A model generated the notes under the pieces. The model did not search any database and was not told the DNA's origin. It was given only the letters and a program-made list of their open reading frames with translations. From Oscillospiraceae bacterium (lineage in GTDB: Bacteria > Bacillota > Clostridia > UMGS1840 > HGM11507): a stretch of DNA of 64,000 nt. The stretch is taken from contig SVKJ01000007.1 of NCBI GenBank assembly GCA_015068525.1, positions 1 through 64,000 of the forward strand. The letters are read 5' to 3'. Positions 7,516 through 15,456 of the stretch are shown in pieces (positions within the stretch are counted from its first letter, which is position 1; each line of letters starts with the position of its first letter). Both the position numbers and the translations under genes were made by a program.

Positions 7516-9075
7516 TTATTTGTTATCCAAAGGCTTCATTGTAGGAAACAGAAGTACATCTCTTATGGCTTGTGAGTCGGTAAGAAGCATACACATTCTG
7601 TCGATACCGAAGCCGATACCGCCTGTTGGTGGCATACCGATTTCTAAAGCGTTCATAAAGTCTTCGTCTGTGGTATTTGCTTCTTCGTCGCCCATTGCAA
7701 GAAGTGCTTCCTGTGCTTTAAATCTTTCTCTCTGGTCAATCGGGTCGTTAAGTTCTGAGTATGCGTTAGCCATTTCCCATCCGTTCATAAAGAACTCAAA
7801 TCTTTCAACATATTCAGGATTTTCCGGTTTCTTCTTGGTAAGAGGAGAAATTTCTATCGGGTGATCCATAACAAATGTTGGCTGAATTAAATGCTCTTCA
7901 ACATAAGTTTCAAAGAACAGATTTAATATATCGCCTTTTTTATGATGTGCTTCAAATTCAACATGATGCACTTTAGCAACTTCTTTTGCTTCGTCATCGG
8001 ATTTAATTTCGTTAAAGTCAACACCTGAATATTTTTTAACAGCGTCAACCATTGTTATTCTTTCAAACGGTTTTCCTAAATCCATTTCAATACCGTTATA
8101 AACTATTTTGGTTGTTCCCAAAACTTCAGTCGCTACATGACGATAAAGATTTTCAGTTAAGTCCATCATACCGTGATAATCGGTGTATGCCTGATAAAGT
8201 TCCATCAAAGTAAATTCAGGGTTATGACGGGTATCCAGTCCTTCGTTTCTGAAAACTCGTCCTATTTCATATACCTTTTCCATACCGCCTACGATAAGAC
8301 GTTTTAAGTACAACTCTAATGAAATACGAAGTTTAAAATCTTCGCCAAGTGCATTAAAATGAGTTTCAAAAGGACGGGCAGCCGCACCACCTGCGTTTGA
8401 TACAAGCATTGGTGTTTCTACTTCTAAAAAGCCCTGCGCGTCTAAGTATTTTCTAATAGATGAGATTATTTTTGAACGTTTAATAAATGTATCCTTAACA
8501 TCAGCGTTCATAATTAAATCAATATATCTCTTACGGTATCTTAAATCGGTATTAGTCATTCCGTGGAATTTTTCAGGAAGAGGTAAAAGTGATTTTGATA
8601 AAAGTGTTATATTATCAACTCTTATTGAGATTTCCCCTGTCTGCGTAGTGAAAACTTCGCCTGTTGCACCTATGATATCGCCGATATCAAGTTTCTTAAA
8701 TCTTTCATACTCTTCTTCGCCTAAAATATCCTTTTTAACAAAAATCTGAACCTGGCCATCCATATCCTGCAGATGACAAAAACCAACTTTACCCATACCT
8801 CTTTTAGACATAATTCTGCCTGCAACGCAAACAGGCTGACCGTCAAGAGGAGATATTTTTGCAGTTATGGTTTTTGATTCGCCGCGAACCAAAACTTCTC
8901 TTTCTTCAGTTGTATAACCTTCTGAAACGTCTTTTGAAGAATAAGTTCTTGCATATTTTGTAATCTCGAAAGGATCTTTTCCTTCACTTGCAAGATTGTT
9001 AAGTTTCTCAATTCTTATTCTTTTAAGTTCATTAATATCTTCTTCTATAATATTATTTTTCATTTGTTCACTCAA
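7516..9075 (-). CDS. lysS: Lysyl-tRNA synthetase, class II
   Basis: 519 residues, normal length. Charges tRNA-Lys in the cytoplasm. The N-terminal OB-fold (VCVAGRIMSKRGMGKVGFC region, about 80-160) binds the anticodon. Class II motif 2 is seen as RVFRNEGLDTRHNPEFT and motif 3 as GGIGFGIDRMCML. The start is TTG (9073-9075), 7 bases after a GGGGG site; the next ATG four codons on is too far from it. It lies 11 bp downstream of greA and shares that promoter. Confidence 0.96.
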   Translation of the reverse strand: MSEQMKNNIIEEDINELKRIRIEKLNNLASEGKDPFEITKYARTYSSKDVSEGYTTEEREVLVRGESKTITAKISPLDGQPVCVAGRIMSKRGMGKVGFCHLQDMDGQVQIFVKKDILGEEEYERFKKLDIGDIIGATGEVFTTQTGEISIRVDNITLLSKSLLPLPEKFHGMTNTDLRYRKRYIDLIMNADVKDTFIKRSKIISSIRKYLDAQGFLEVETPMLVSNAGGAAARPFETHFNALGEDFKLRISLELYLKRLIVGGMEKVYEIGRVFRNEGLDTRHNPEFTLMELYQAYTDYHGMMDLTENLYRHVATEVLGTTKIVYNGIEMDLGKPFERITMVDAVKKYSGVDFNEIKSDDEAKEVAKVHHVEFEAHHKKGDILNLFFETYVEEHLIQPTFVMDHPIEISPLTKKKPENPEYVERFEFFMNGWEMANAYSELNDPIDQRERFKAQEALLAMGDEEANTTDEDFMNALEIGMPPTGGIGFGIDRMCMLLTDSQAIRDVLLFPTMKPLDNK

Positions 9076-9086
9076 GAGAATTCCCC

Positions 9087-9560
9087 CTACTTTGTAACCT
9101 CTAAAATTTTAAATTCCATTATTCCCTGTGGTGCGTTAACTTCAACTTCGTCCCCTTCTTTTTTGCCAAGAAGCGAAGCTCCTAAAGGAGATTCATTTGA
9201 AATCTTATACTGAGCAGGATTTGCTTCGGTAGAGCCTACTACTTTATAAATAATTTCTTCATCAAACTCTTTATCGTAAAGTTTGACTTTACAACCTATT
9301 GTAACAACACCGTCGCCTGAATTATCATCTTCAATAATTCTGGCATTTTTAATTGTGTTTTCAAGTTTAATTATCTTTTCTTCAACTTCTGCCTGCTCGT
9401 TTTTAGCCGCATCATATTCTGCATTTTCGGATAAGTCGCCAAATGAAAGTGCTTCTTTAATTTTTTCAGCAATCTCATTTCTTTTTTCAGTTTTTAAATA
9501 TTCCAACTGGTCTTTTAAGTCTTTAAGACCGTCGGCAGTAAGTAAAATTTCTTTAGACAT
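9087..9560 (-). CDS. greA: Transcription elongation factor GreA
   Basis: 157 residues. The N-terminal coiled coil (LTADGLKDLKDQLEYLK… SFGDLSENAEYDAAKNEQ) carries the acidic tip that enters the RNA polymerase channel and stimulates cleavage of backtracked RNA; the C-terminal half is the FKBP-like domain. ATG with a TTGGAGGATT site. First gene of a greA-lysS operon. Confidence 0.96.
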   Translation of the reverse strand: MSKEILLTADGLKDLKDQLEYLKTEKRNEIAEKIKEALSFGDLSENAEYDAAKNEQAEVEEKIIKLENTIKNARIIEDDNSGDGVVTIGCKVKLYDKEFDEEIIYKVVGSTEANPAQYKISNESPLGASLLGKKEGDEVEVNAPQGIMEFKILEVTK

Positions 9561-9594
9561 TACCTAATCCTCCAATATACTAATCTATCAGTTT

Positions 9595-9623
9595 ATTATA
9601 TTATTTTTGCCCTGTTATGTCAA
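9595..9623 (-). promoter_or_regulatory. greA-lysS promoter
   Basis: Minus strand TTGACA (9618-9623), 17 bp spacer, TATAAT (9595-9600): a perfect sigma-A-type promoter 35 bp before the greA ATG. Confidence 0.9.
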
Positions 9624-9643
9624 GTGTTTTTTGTTATAATCTA

Positions 9644-10354
9644 TTAAGTGTTTTTTGTTATAAACTTATCAATCTTAAAAGGCTCGGAAAGTATTTTTAA
9701 AAAAACGGCATCGCTTATGTTATAAATATTTTTTTCTTCCTTAAATTTAACCTTAATATCTTTGACTCCTCTTTTATCGGTTGCCTCAAAAATATCTATA
9801 AGATGTCCTTTGAATTTATAAAGATTTACCTTTTTGTTTTTAAGGTATATTAAAATGTCGCAGTCTATATTTTTATAGTCTTCCCTTACTATAACAGGAA
9901 CTCCTGTTTCTTTGTAGAATGAATCGAGCAAACACCCTAATTCTTCTGTGTTGTCGGAATATACTGTCAAAGTTTTTAATTTATTCTTTAACTTTTCCAT
10001 TTTTCTTATTACAGCACTTAAATTATTATCTGCCAAAATGCCCAAAGAGAGTTTGCCATCTTTTATACCAAGCGAATTTGCAAGTTTAATAACAACTTTA
10101 TCCATATTAAAAAAAAGCACGTCTTCTTTTTTTATAATATTTACTTTGCCTTCAAAATACTTTTTAAAACTATGGGATATATTATTATCAAAAGCAACAC
10201 TCATTATCCTGTCTTTATTTAATTTTTTATAAATTCTTTTTGCTGTTAATTTATGCTCATCAAAAATTTTATAAACTATGTATTTTTCTTTTATCTCTTT
10301 TTTAAAAGAAAACGGGATTGCTCTTTTATCCTCTTTTATTATTATCAAATTCAT
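9644..10354 (-). CDS. Conserved-looking cytoplasmic protein of unknown function
   Basis: 236 residues, lysine-rich, no signal peptide or membrane segment. The middle (TLTVYSDNTEELGCLLDSFYKETGVPVIV) reads like a Rossmann-type alpha/beta fold but I cannot name a family. AGGTGATTAT site before the ATG at 10354; a possible promoter (TTGTAA, 16 bp, TAATAT) lies between it and the divergent deacetylase gene. Its last codons form part of a 16-bp direct repeat shared with the greA promoter region. Confidence 0.7.
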   Translation of the reverse strand: MNLIIIKEDKRAIPFSFKKEIKEKYIVYKIFDEHKLTAKRIYKKLNKDRIMSVAFDNNISHSFKKYFEGKVNIIKKEDVLFFNMDKVVIKLANSLGIKDGKLSLGILADNNLSAVIRKMEKLKNKLKTLTVYSDNTEELGCLLDSFYKETGVPVIVREDYKNIDCDILIYLKNKKVNLYKFKGHLIDIFEATDKRGVKDIKVKFKEEKNIYNISDAVFLKILSEPFKIDKFITKNT

Positions 10355-10390
10355 ATAATCACCTGTTAAATATTATGCTATTAAAATATA

Positions 10391-10419
10391 TTTACAATAT
10401 CTTTAATTTATGTTACAAT
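10391..10419 (+). promoter_or_regulatory. Promoter of the deacetylase gene
   Basis: TTTACA (10391-10396), 17 bp, TACAAT (10414-10419), 16 bp before the ATG at 10435. Confidence 0.7.
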
Positions 10420-10434
10420 TTTTATGGTGATATA

Positions 10435-11190
10435 ATGAAAAAAATACTTGTGTCTATTCTTATACTGTTATTTTTTTCTCTTAGTGTATATGCCGAAGGG
10501 GTTACACTGCCTATTTTACTATATCATAACATAACCGATTTTGATCAGGGGTTTGATTATGATGTACATATATCAAGAGAAAAATTTACTGAGCAACTTG
10601 AATTTTTAAAGGAAAATAATTTTAATACAATAACTTTCAAAGATTATTATGAGTACAGGACAAACGGAACACCGCTTCCCGAAAACCCGATTATAATTAC
10701 CTTTGATGACGGATATTATTCCAACTATAAAATTGCATATCCCATTTTAAAAAATATGGGAATGAAAGGAACAATATTTACAGTAACATTCTCTTCCTAC
10801 ATTCCGAAAACTTTTGTTTTTAATCATTTTACATGGGCAGAAGCAAGAGAGATGGCAGAAAGCCAAGTTATAGATATTGAAAGCCACTCAGCAAACCATC
10901 TTGTTCACACAAACTTAAGTTATGACCAATGTGTTTTCGAGTCAAGAAAATCATATTTTGATATTTATAAAAATATTGGAATAAAACCTTTTTGTTACGC
11001 TTATCCCACAGGTGCATTTACAGAATTATCCAAAAAAGCATCAGAAGATGCAGGATATAAAATTCAATGCACAGTTATGGGAAAACTCAACAATGACCTT
11101 ACACCTCTTAACGAATTAAGGCGTCTTAATATAAGAGGCGATATTGAACTTGACGAGTTTATAGATTTGATTTATAATTCTTCATACTAA
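10435..11190 (+). CDS. Exported polysaccharide deacetylase (NodB fold)
   Basis: 251 residues from the ATG at 10435 (GGTGATATA site); the frame is open upstream but without a start signal. A signal peptide (MKKILVSILILLFFSLSVYA, cleavage about residue 20) is followed by the NodB domain: LPILLYHNI, the metal-binding ITFDDGY, SHSANH (second metal motif) and the late motif YAYPTG. The family removes N-acetyl groups from chitin-like polymers or peptidoglycan. Substrate cannot be told. Alone in its operon, divergent from the unknown gene at 10354. Confidence 0.9.
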   Translation: MKKILVSILILLFFSLSVYAEGVTLPILLYHNITDFDQGFDYDVHISREKFTEQLEFLKENNFNTITFKDYYEYRTNGTPLPENPIIITFDDGYYSNYKIAYPILKNMGMKGTIFTVTFSSYIPKTFVFNHFTWAEAREMAESQVIDIESHSANHLVHTNLSYDQCVFESRKSYFDIYKNIGIKPFCYAYPTGAFTELSKKASEDAGYKIQCTVMGKLNNDLTPLNELRRLNIRGDIELDEFIDLIYNSSY

Positions 11191-11194
11191 AAAA

Positions 11195-11220
11195 GACGGC
11201 GTCTGAAATTAAACGCCGTC
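11195..11220. terminator. Bidirectional terminator
   Basis: GACGGCGT (11195-11202) pairs with ACGCCGTC (11213-11220); A-tract on the left and T-tract on the right let it serve the deacetylase (+) and the small gene at 11209-11394 (-), whose stop codon lies in the loop. Confidence 0.88.
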
Positions 11221-11394
11221 ATTTTTAGTATTTACAATCGGTTCCTGCATAAAGTTATATATTTCGTTATACTGTTCTAATTCTTCCTCCGTGCCCATAC
11301 CCGAAGCCACAAGCCCTGTACAGTCGCACAAAGCAGAAACTTTAAAATCGTGTTCCTGAGGGAACGTATCTTTGTTTTTCTTTTCCTTTTCCAC
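11209..11394 (-). CDS. Small protein of unknown function
   Basis: 61 residues with a GTG start at 11392-11394 and an AGAGGTGA site 6 bases upstream. Charged N-terminus (MEKEKKNKD), then SALCDCTGLVASG and an acidic C-terminal half (TEEELEQYNEIYNF). No membrane segment. It resembles in style small clostridial proteins with a D-x-TGL motif, but I cannot name a family. Monocistronic between two terminator or promoter regions. Confidence 0.62.
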   Translation of the reverse strand: MEKEKKNKDTFPQEHDFKVSALCDCTGLVASGMGTEEELEQYNEIYNFMQEPIVNTKNDGV

Positions 11395-11459
11395 AAAATA
11401 TCACCTCTTAAATCTATTTGTATCCTTGTATGGTTTCTATGATATTATATGCAGAAAAA

Positions 11460-12335
11460 TTATTTTTCTATCATTGTACCTATTCCTGATTTTGTAAATA
11501 TTTCAAGAAGCAGGCAATGAGGCACTCTGCCGTCAATTATATGTACTGAATTAACTCCCTTATCAAGTGCTTCAAGGCACCCTAAAACTTTAGGAATCAT
11601 ACCTCCTGTTATAACATCTTTATCAATTAAGTCCAAAATTTCCTGTTTATTTGTATAATATAAAAGTTCACCGTCTGCACCTGTTTTAATTCCTTCAACA
11701 TCGGTAAGCATAATAAGTTTTTCTGCGTTTAAACTTGCTGCCAATGCTCCTGCAACGGTATCTGCATTTATATTATAACTTTCTCCGTTTTCCCCTACGC
11801 CTATCGGTGCAACAACAGGGATAAACTCGTCTTTTATAATATACTCCAAAACTTTATTATTTATTTCAATAATATCTCCTACATAACCAATATCGGTTTT
11901 TTTACCGTCAACTTCGGTATAAAGTTTTTTGCATTTTATTAAATTTCCGTCTATACCGCAAATACCAAGTGCGTTTCCGCCTTTTTGATTAAGCAGTGAT
12001 ACGATTTCTTTATTGGTTTTACCAACAAGTACCATTTGCGCAACTTTAACAGTTTCTTCGTCTGTAACTCTTAAACCGTTTATAAATTCACTTTCAATAT
12101 TAAAAGTTTTTAACGCTTCTGAAATGTCAGGTCCGCCTCCGTGAACTAAGATAGGATTAAGCCCGATATATTTTAAAAGTGTCAAATCCTCCATAACCGA
12201 ATTTTTAAGTTCATCATTTATCATAGCGTTACCGCCATATTTTACAACAATTGTTTTACCTGCAAATCTTTGTATATACGGCAGGGCTTCAATAAGTATC
12301 CCCGCTTTTTTTATAAGTAATTCCATATCATTCAT
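11460..12335 (-). CDS. argB: Acetylglutamate kinase
   Basis: 291 residues. Second step of arginine synthesis: phosphorylates N-acetylglutamate with ATP. Amino-acid kinase fold: VVKYGGNAM (phosphate-binding Lys), VHGGGPDIS (substrate loop), NINADTVAGALA and ITGGMIPKV. AGGAG site 8 bases before the ATG. It follows argC after a 96-bp gap that contains a long inverted repeat; the repeat's last arm abuts this ribosome site. Confidence 0.96.
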   Translation of the reverse strand: MNDMELLIKKAGILIEALPYIQRFAGKTIVVKYGGNAMINDELKNSVMEDLTLLKYIGLNPILVHGGGPDISEALKTFNIESEFINGLRVTDEETVKVAQMVLVGKTNKEIVSLLNQKGGNALGICGIDGNLIKCKKLYTEVDGKKTDIGYVGDIIEINNKVLEYIIKDEFIPVVAPIGVGENGESYNINADTVAGALAASLNAEKLIMLTDVEGIKTGADGELLYYTNKQEILDLIDKDVITGGMIPKVLGCLEALDKGVNSVHIIDGRVPHCLLLEIFTKSGIGTMIEK

Positions 12336-12346
12336 ATTTTTTCTCC

Positions 12347-12434
12347 TAGCCGTCGGAAAGTTATCCGAACTCGTTTTTAAATTGTGAATTTTTGATAAAT
12401 AACCGTTAAAAGCCTTGGAAATATCCGACGGCTA
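12347..12434. repeat. Inverted repeat between argC and argB
   Basis: TAGCCGTCGGA (12347-12357) and TCCGACGGCTA (12424-12434) are perfect 11-bp inverted copies 66 bp apart. The upstream arm (for minus-strand transcription) includes the argC stop codon; the downstream arm ends at the AGGAG of argB. In RNA this would form a stem closing the whole intercistronic region next to the argB ribosome site. Confidence 0.7.
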
Positions 12435-13472
12435 TAAGTAAAATCCAGGGTTTGCAAGTCCCTCATTCTCGTTAAAACCAAACATTATATTCATATTCTG
12501 AACAGCCTGACCTGCAGCGCCTTTAACTATATTGTCAATAGCGCTTGTTACAATTACTCTTTTTAATCTTTTATCAACTTTAAAACCGATATCAACAAAA
12601 TTTGAACCTGCCACGTGATTTGTTTCAGGCAGTTTGCCCGGTTCATATATTCTTATAAACTGTTCTCCCTTGTAGAATTCTTTATAAAATTCATAAATTT
12701 CTTCATCGCCTACATCTTTTGTAAGATTAGCGTAAATTGTTGCAAGTATTCCTCTCTTTAACGGAACAAGGTGAGGTGTAAAAGAAACCATTATATCCTT
12801 TGATGCAAACTTCGATAATTCCTGTTCTATTTCCGAAGTATGCCTGTGAGTTGCAATTTTGTATGCTTTCATATTTTCGGTACATTCGCAGAAACTATAG
12901 TCAAGATTTGTTGACCTTCCTGCTCCTGTTACCCCTGACTTAGCATCTATTATAATTGAATCTTCATCAATAATGTTATTTTTAAGAAGTGGTGCTGCTC
13001 CTAAAATTGAGCAGGTTGTATAACAACCGGGATTTCCGATCAATGATGCATTTTTTATCTTCTCTCTGTGAAGTTCGCAAAGCCCGTAAACAGACTCTTC
13101 TAAAACTTCGGGAGATGAATGAGGTTCGCCATACCACTTTTCATAAACCTTTATATCATCATATCTGAAATCTCCGCTTAAATCGATAACTTTAACTTGC
13201 GATTTAAAAAGTTCGGGAATAACTTCTTTTGATGCTCCGTGAGGCAGTGCCGTAAACACAACGTCCGACTCTTTTACTACCTTTTTAATATCAAGGTCGG
13301 TAAGTTCTATATCAAGTACTCCTGAAAAATTAGGATAAATTTCGCTTAATTTTTTACCCGCAAAACTTTTGGAAACAAGATTTGTAATCTCAACTTCCTT
13401 ATGAGAGCATAAAAGCCTTACAAGTTCAACTCCGGCATAACCTGTCGCTCCGAGAACAGATACTTTAATCAT
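12432..13472 (-). CDS. argC: N-acetyl-gamma-glutamyl-phosphate reductase
   Basis: 346 residues. Third step of arginine synthesis: NADPH reduction of the ArgB product. The N-terminal Rossmann motif is GATGYAGVELVRLL; GNPGCYTTCS holds the catalytic Cys; THRHTSEIEQEL supplies the catalytic His. First gene of an argC-argB operon; argJ, argD and argF are not next to it. ATG with an upstream GGGG. Confidence 0.97.
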   Translation of the reverse strand: MIKVSVLGATGYAGVELVRLLCSHKEVEITNLVSKSFAGKKLSEIYPNFSGVLDIELTDLDIKKVVKESDVVFTALPHGASKEVIPELFKSQVKVIDLSGDFRYDDIKVYEKWYGEPHSSPEVLEESVYGLCELHREKIKNASLIGNPGCYTTCSILGAAPLLKNNIIDEDSIIIDAKSGVTGAGRSTNLDYSFCECTENMKAYKIATHRHTSEIEQELSKFASKDIMVSFTPHLVPLKRGILATIYANLTKDVGDEEIYEFYKEFYKGEQFIRIYEPGKLPETNHVAGSNFVDIGFKVDKRLKRVIVTSAIDNIVKGAAGQAVQNMNIMFGFNENEGLANPGFYL

Positions 13473-13513
13473 TATTTATCATTCCCCTTTTTATAATTTA
13501 AAACCATTTGAAT

Positions 13514-13542
13514 ATTATACACTCTTTTTAATAAAAATGCAA
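13514..13542 (-). promoter_or_regulatory. argC-argB promoter
   Basis: Minus strand TTGCAT (13537-13542), 17 bp, TATAAT (13514-13519). The bases around the -10 (TGTATAATATTCA) are loosely like an ArgR box half, too weak to call. Confidence 0.75.
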
Positions 13543-13562
13543 TATTTTAATTAAAATTCTTC

Positions 13563-13590
13563 TTGATTTATTCTCAGACTGTGATATAAT
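13563..13590 (+). promoter_or_regulatory. Promoter of the YhcH-family gene
   Basis: TTGATT (13563-13568), 16 bp, TATAAT (13585-13590), 38 bp before the ATG at 13629. Confidence 0.65.
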
Positions 13591-13628
13591 AGTAAAGTAA
13601 ACTAATTAAAAATGAAAGGTTGTTACAA

Positions 13629-14078
13629 ATGATACTTGATAACATTAAAAATAAAGAACTTTATTACAAATTGGGCGAAGGTTTTAAAATCGGTCTTGAT
13701 TTTATCGACAAAGCAAGAAAAGAAGGCATTGAAGTCGGAAAATATGAACTTGATGGTAAAAACGTATATGCAAACGTTCAGGAATACAATTCAAAAGAAG
13801 AAGCAAAATTTGAAAACCACGATAATTACATAGACATTCAGTATATCCTAAAAGGTAACGAAATGATGTACTGGGAAGATTTGGCTAAATGTACTGAAAT
13901 GATTCCTTACAATCCTGACAAAGATGTTACATTCTATAACGATACTGAAACCGCTGTTGCTTTGGAAGTTAATGAAGATGAATTTGCAGTATTCTTCCCG
14001 AATGATGTTCACAAACCGGGAATGAAAATAAAAGAAAGCCTTCCTGTTAAAAAGATTTTAATTAAAATTCATATTTAA
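13629..14078 (+). CDS. YhcH/YjgK/YiaL (DUF386) family protein
   Basis: 149 residues from the ATG at 13629, 9 bases after GAAAGG; an in-frame TTG three codons earlier is less well placed. Cupin-like single-domain protein: ENHDNYIDIQYILKG and FPNDVHKPG carry the conserved metal-binding Glu/His/Asp residues of the family. Family members are linked to sialic-acid or sugar-acid metabolism, but no such genes are adjacent here, so the substrate is open. Confidence 0.88.
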   Translation: MILDNIKNKELYYKLGEGFKIGLDFIDKARKEGIEVGKYELDGKNVYANVQEYNSKEEAKFENHDNYIDIQYILKGNEMMYWEDLAKCTEMIPYNPDKDVTFYNDTETAVALEVNEDEFAVFFPNDVHKPGMKIKESLPVKKILIKIHI

Positions 14079-14120
14079 TATGTATTATCAGCAAGAAATC
14101 ACATAGGTTTCTTGCTATAA

Positions 14121-14196
14121 CGGGGTGTAGCGCAGGTGGTAGCGCACTAGACTGGGGGTCTAGTGGCCGCAGGTTCAAGTCCTGTCACTCCGACCA
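14121..14196 (+). tRNA. tRNA-Pro (anticodon GGG)
   Basis: Complete cloverleaf of 76 nt with encoded CCA: acceptor CGGGGTG/CACTCCG, D stem GCGC/GCGC, anticodon stem CTAGA/TCTAG with loop CTGGGGG (G37 as in proline tRNAs), T arm GCAGG TTCAAGT CCTGT. A terminator follows directly. Confidence 0.97.
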
Positions 14197-14197
14197 G

Positions 14198-14229
14198 AAA
14201 AAAGACTATTCTTCCGAATAGTCTTTTTT
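14198..14229 (+). terminator. tRNA-Pro terminator
   Basis: AAAGACTATTC (14201-14211), loop TTC-C, GAATAGTCTTT (14215-14225) and a T tract. Confidence 0.93.
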
Positions 14230-14230
14230 C

Positions 14231-14402
14231 ATCTAAATCCGTCTTGCAACGGAATAAATCCACTATCGTGGATGAAACCCGCTTCGCAGATGAAATCGCC
14301 TTTGGCGGATAGAAGACGGATTTAATTTCATCAAAGTTGTAAAACTTTGATTTCATCCAAACAAGTTTGGATTTCATCGTGAACAAAGTGAACGATTTAA
14401 TT
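14231..14402. repeat. Modular hairpin array, linker type GATGAAAT
   Basis: Series of short hairpins separated by near-constant linkers: CCACTATCGTGG, CGCCTTTGGCG, AAAGTTGTAAAACTTT, CCAAACAAGTTTGG. Linkers read aataaat, gatgaaac and gatgaaat in the left half and the reverse complement atttcatc in the right half. An outer pair AAATCCGTCTT/AAGACGGATTT joins the left part. No coding content. Same design as arrays at 17851-18030 and 25161-25334 but with different linker words. Confidence 0.72.
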
Positions 14403-14440
14403 AAAATATAAATATCATAGTAGTACAGTTTAAATCTTTC

Positions 14441-14468
14441 AAAAAAGCACCCATTCGGGTGCTTTTTA
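14441..14468 (-). terminator. Terminator of the HD-GYP gene
   Basis: GCACCCATTCGGGTGC (14447-14462) flanked by A and T tracts; begins immediately after the stop at 14469 on the minus strand. Confidence 0.92.
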
Positions 14469-15146
14469 TCATATACCTTCTTCTATTTTTTTAACATACT
14501 CTTCCACATCGTATCTTATATTTATAAAAATATCAACAATTTGGGGGTCAAAGTGTTTTCCTGATTCTTCTTTTAATACATTGTATGCTTCATCGACAGA
14601 CATTTTCTCTTTATATACACGTTTTGATACAAGAGCATCAAAAACATCTGCCACAGCCATAATCCTTGCGCAAAGGGGAATATCCTCTTTGGAAATTCCC
14701 GTCGGATAGCCGCTTCCATCCCATTTTTCATGGTGGTATAGTACGATATCTTCTGCATATTTTAACAATGTACTGTTCTCAGGACCAGAAAAAACTTTTT
14801 TCATTATATTTTTGCCTTCAGTGGTATGAGTTTTCATAATTTCATATTCTTCTTTGGTAAATTTCCCTGCTTTATTTAATATTTCATCAGGGATTTTTAT
14901 TTTTCCAACATCGTGAAAAATTGAAGCGAATTTAATATTTTCCACATAATCGTCACTTACGATATGAGGATATAATCTGTTATTTTTAATATACTCAAGC
15001 ATCATTCTTACATATTCGCTTACGTGAAAACTGTGACTTACTGTACTTGAGTCGCATTCTTCAATTATCTTTGTCATAGGTTTTAGTGCATCAAAGTTTA
15101 ATATGAAATTTTGATAAAAATTCTTTTTTAACTGTTCACTTATCAT
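14469..15146 (-). CDS. HD-GYP domain protein (probable c-di-GMP phosphodiesterase)
   Basis: 225 residues from the ATG at 15146, 9 bases after AGAGG; a TTG two codons upstream is too close to that site. One HD-GYP domain: IFHDVGKIKIP (HD metal pair), YHHEKWDGSGYP (GYP motif) and IMAVADVFDAL, so the residues known to matter for c-di-GMP hydrolysis are present. No sensor domain. It lies downstream of a c-di-GMP riboswitch and a diguanylate cyclase gene, which supports a role in degrading that signal. A TTAGTTG/CAACTAA inverted repeat sits just before its ribosome site. Confidence 0.92.
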   Translation of the reverse strand: MISEQLKKNFYQNFILNFDALKPMTKIIEECDSSTVSHSFHVSEYVRMMLEYIKNNRLYPHIVSDDYVENIKFASIFHDVGKIKIPDEILNKAGKFTKEEYEIMKTHTTEGKNIMKKVFSGPENSTLLKYAEDIVLYHHEKWDGSGYPTGISKEDIPLCARIMAVADVFDALVSKRVYKEKMSVDEAYNVLKEESGKHFDPQIVDIFINIRYDVEEYVKKIEEGI

Positions 15147-15260
15147 ATACAATTACCTCTTTTTAGTTGCCAGAAGAGTCAACTAAACTTTTCTATTATT
15201 ATTGTATTAAAAATAATTTATAATGCACTCTGATAAAAAACTTTTGCGCTAATTTGCAAT

Positions 15261-15436
15261 AAAAAAACTGCACATCAAATAAACCCTTAGTGCAGTAAGA
15301 CTTGAACACAATATGCCTTAAACCATATTGGGTTCGAGTATTACTACACTAACATATTTAAAGTGCAGCAGGACGAACATAGCCTAAGCCTTAGTCTCTT
15401 TGCTTTGCGTCACCGTCTTTCGGCGGTTTTGCCTAA
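15261..15436 (-). promoter_or_regulatory. Type I c-di-GMP riboswitch with terminator
   Basis: Minus strand 15433 to about 15365 matches the GEMM-I aptamer: GGCAAAACC, a GAAA-capped hairpin, GACGCAAAGC, then GACTAAGG. Next comes a long imperfect hairpin (about 15292-15345, arms TTAGTG… and …CACTAA) that contains the 5' arm of an intrinsic terminator CTGCAC/GTGCAG (15268-15295) ending in seven T. So transcription into the HD-GYP gene is probably ligand-controlled; on or off cannot be decided by eye. The aptamer begins 24 nt after the cyclase stop, so it may ride on the cyclase mRNA. Confidence 0.88.
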
Positions 15437-15456
15437 TTATTTAGTTGTACTTATCT

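Noticed and set aside
13500..13560. ArgR box at the argC promoter
   Set aside because: TGTATAATATTCA is one base short and has a mismatch against the TGAAT-N4-ATTCA consensus; too weak to call.
14147..14386. Open frame on the minus strand with a GVTGLEPAATRPP end
   Set aside because: It is read through the complement of tRNA-Pro and the hairpin array; this string is a well-known false gene product over tRNA genes.
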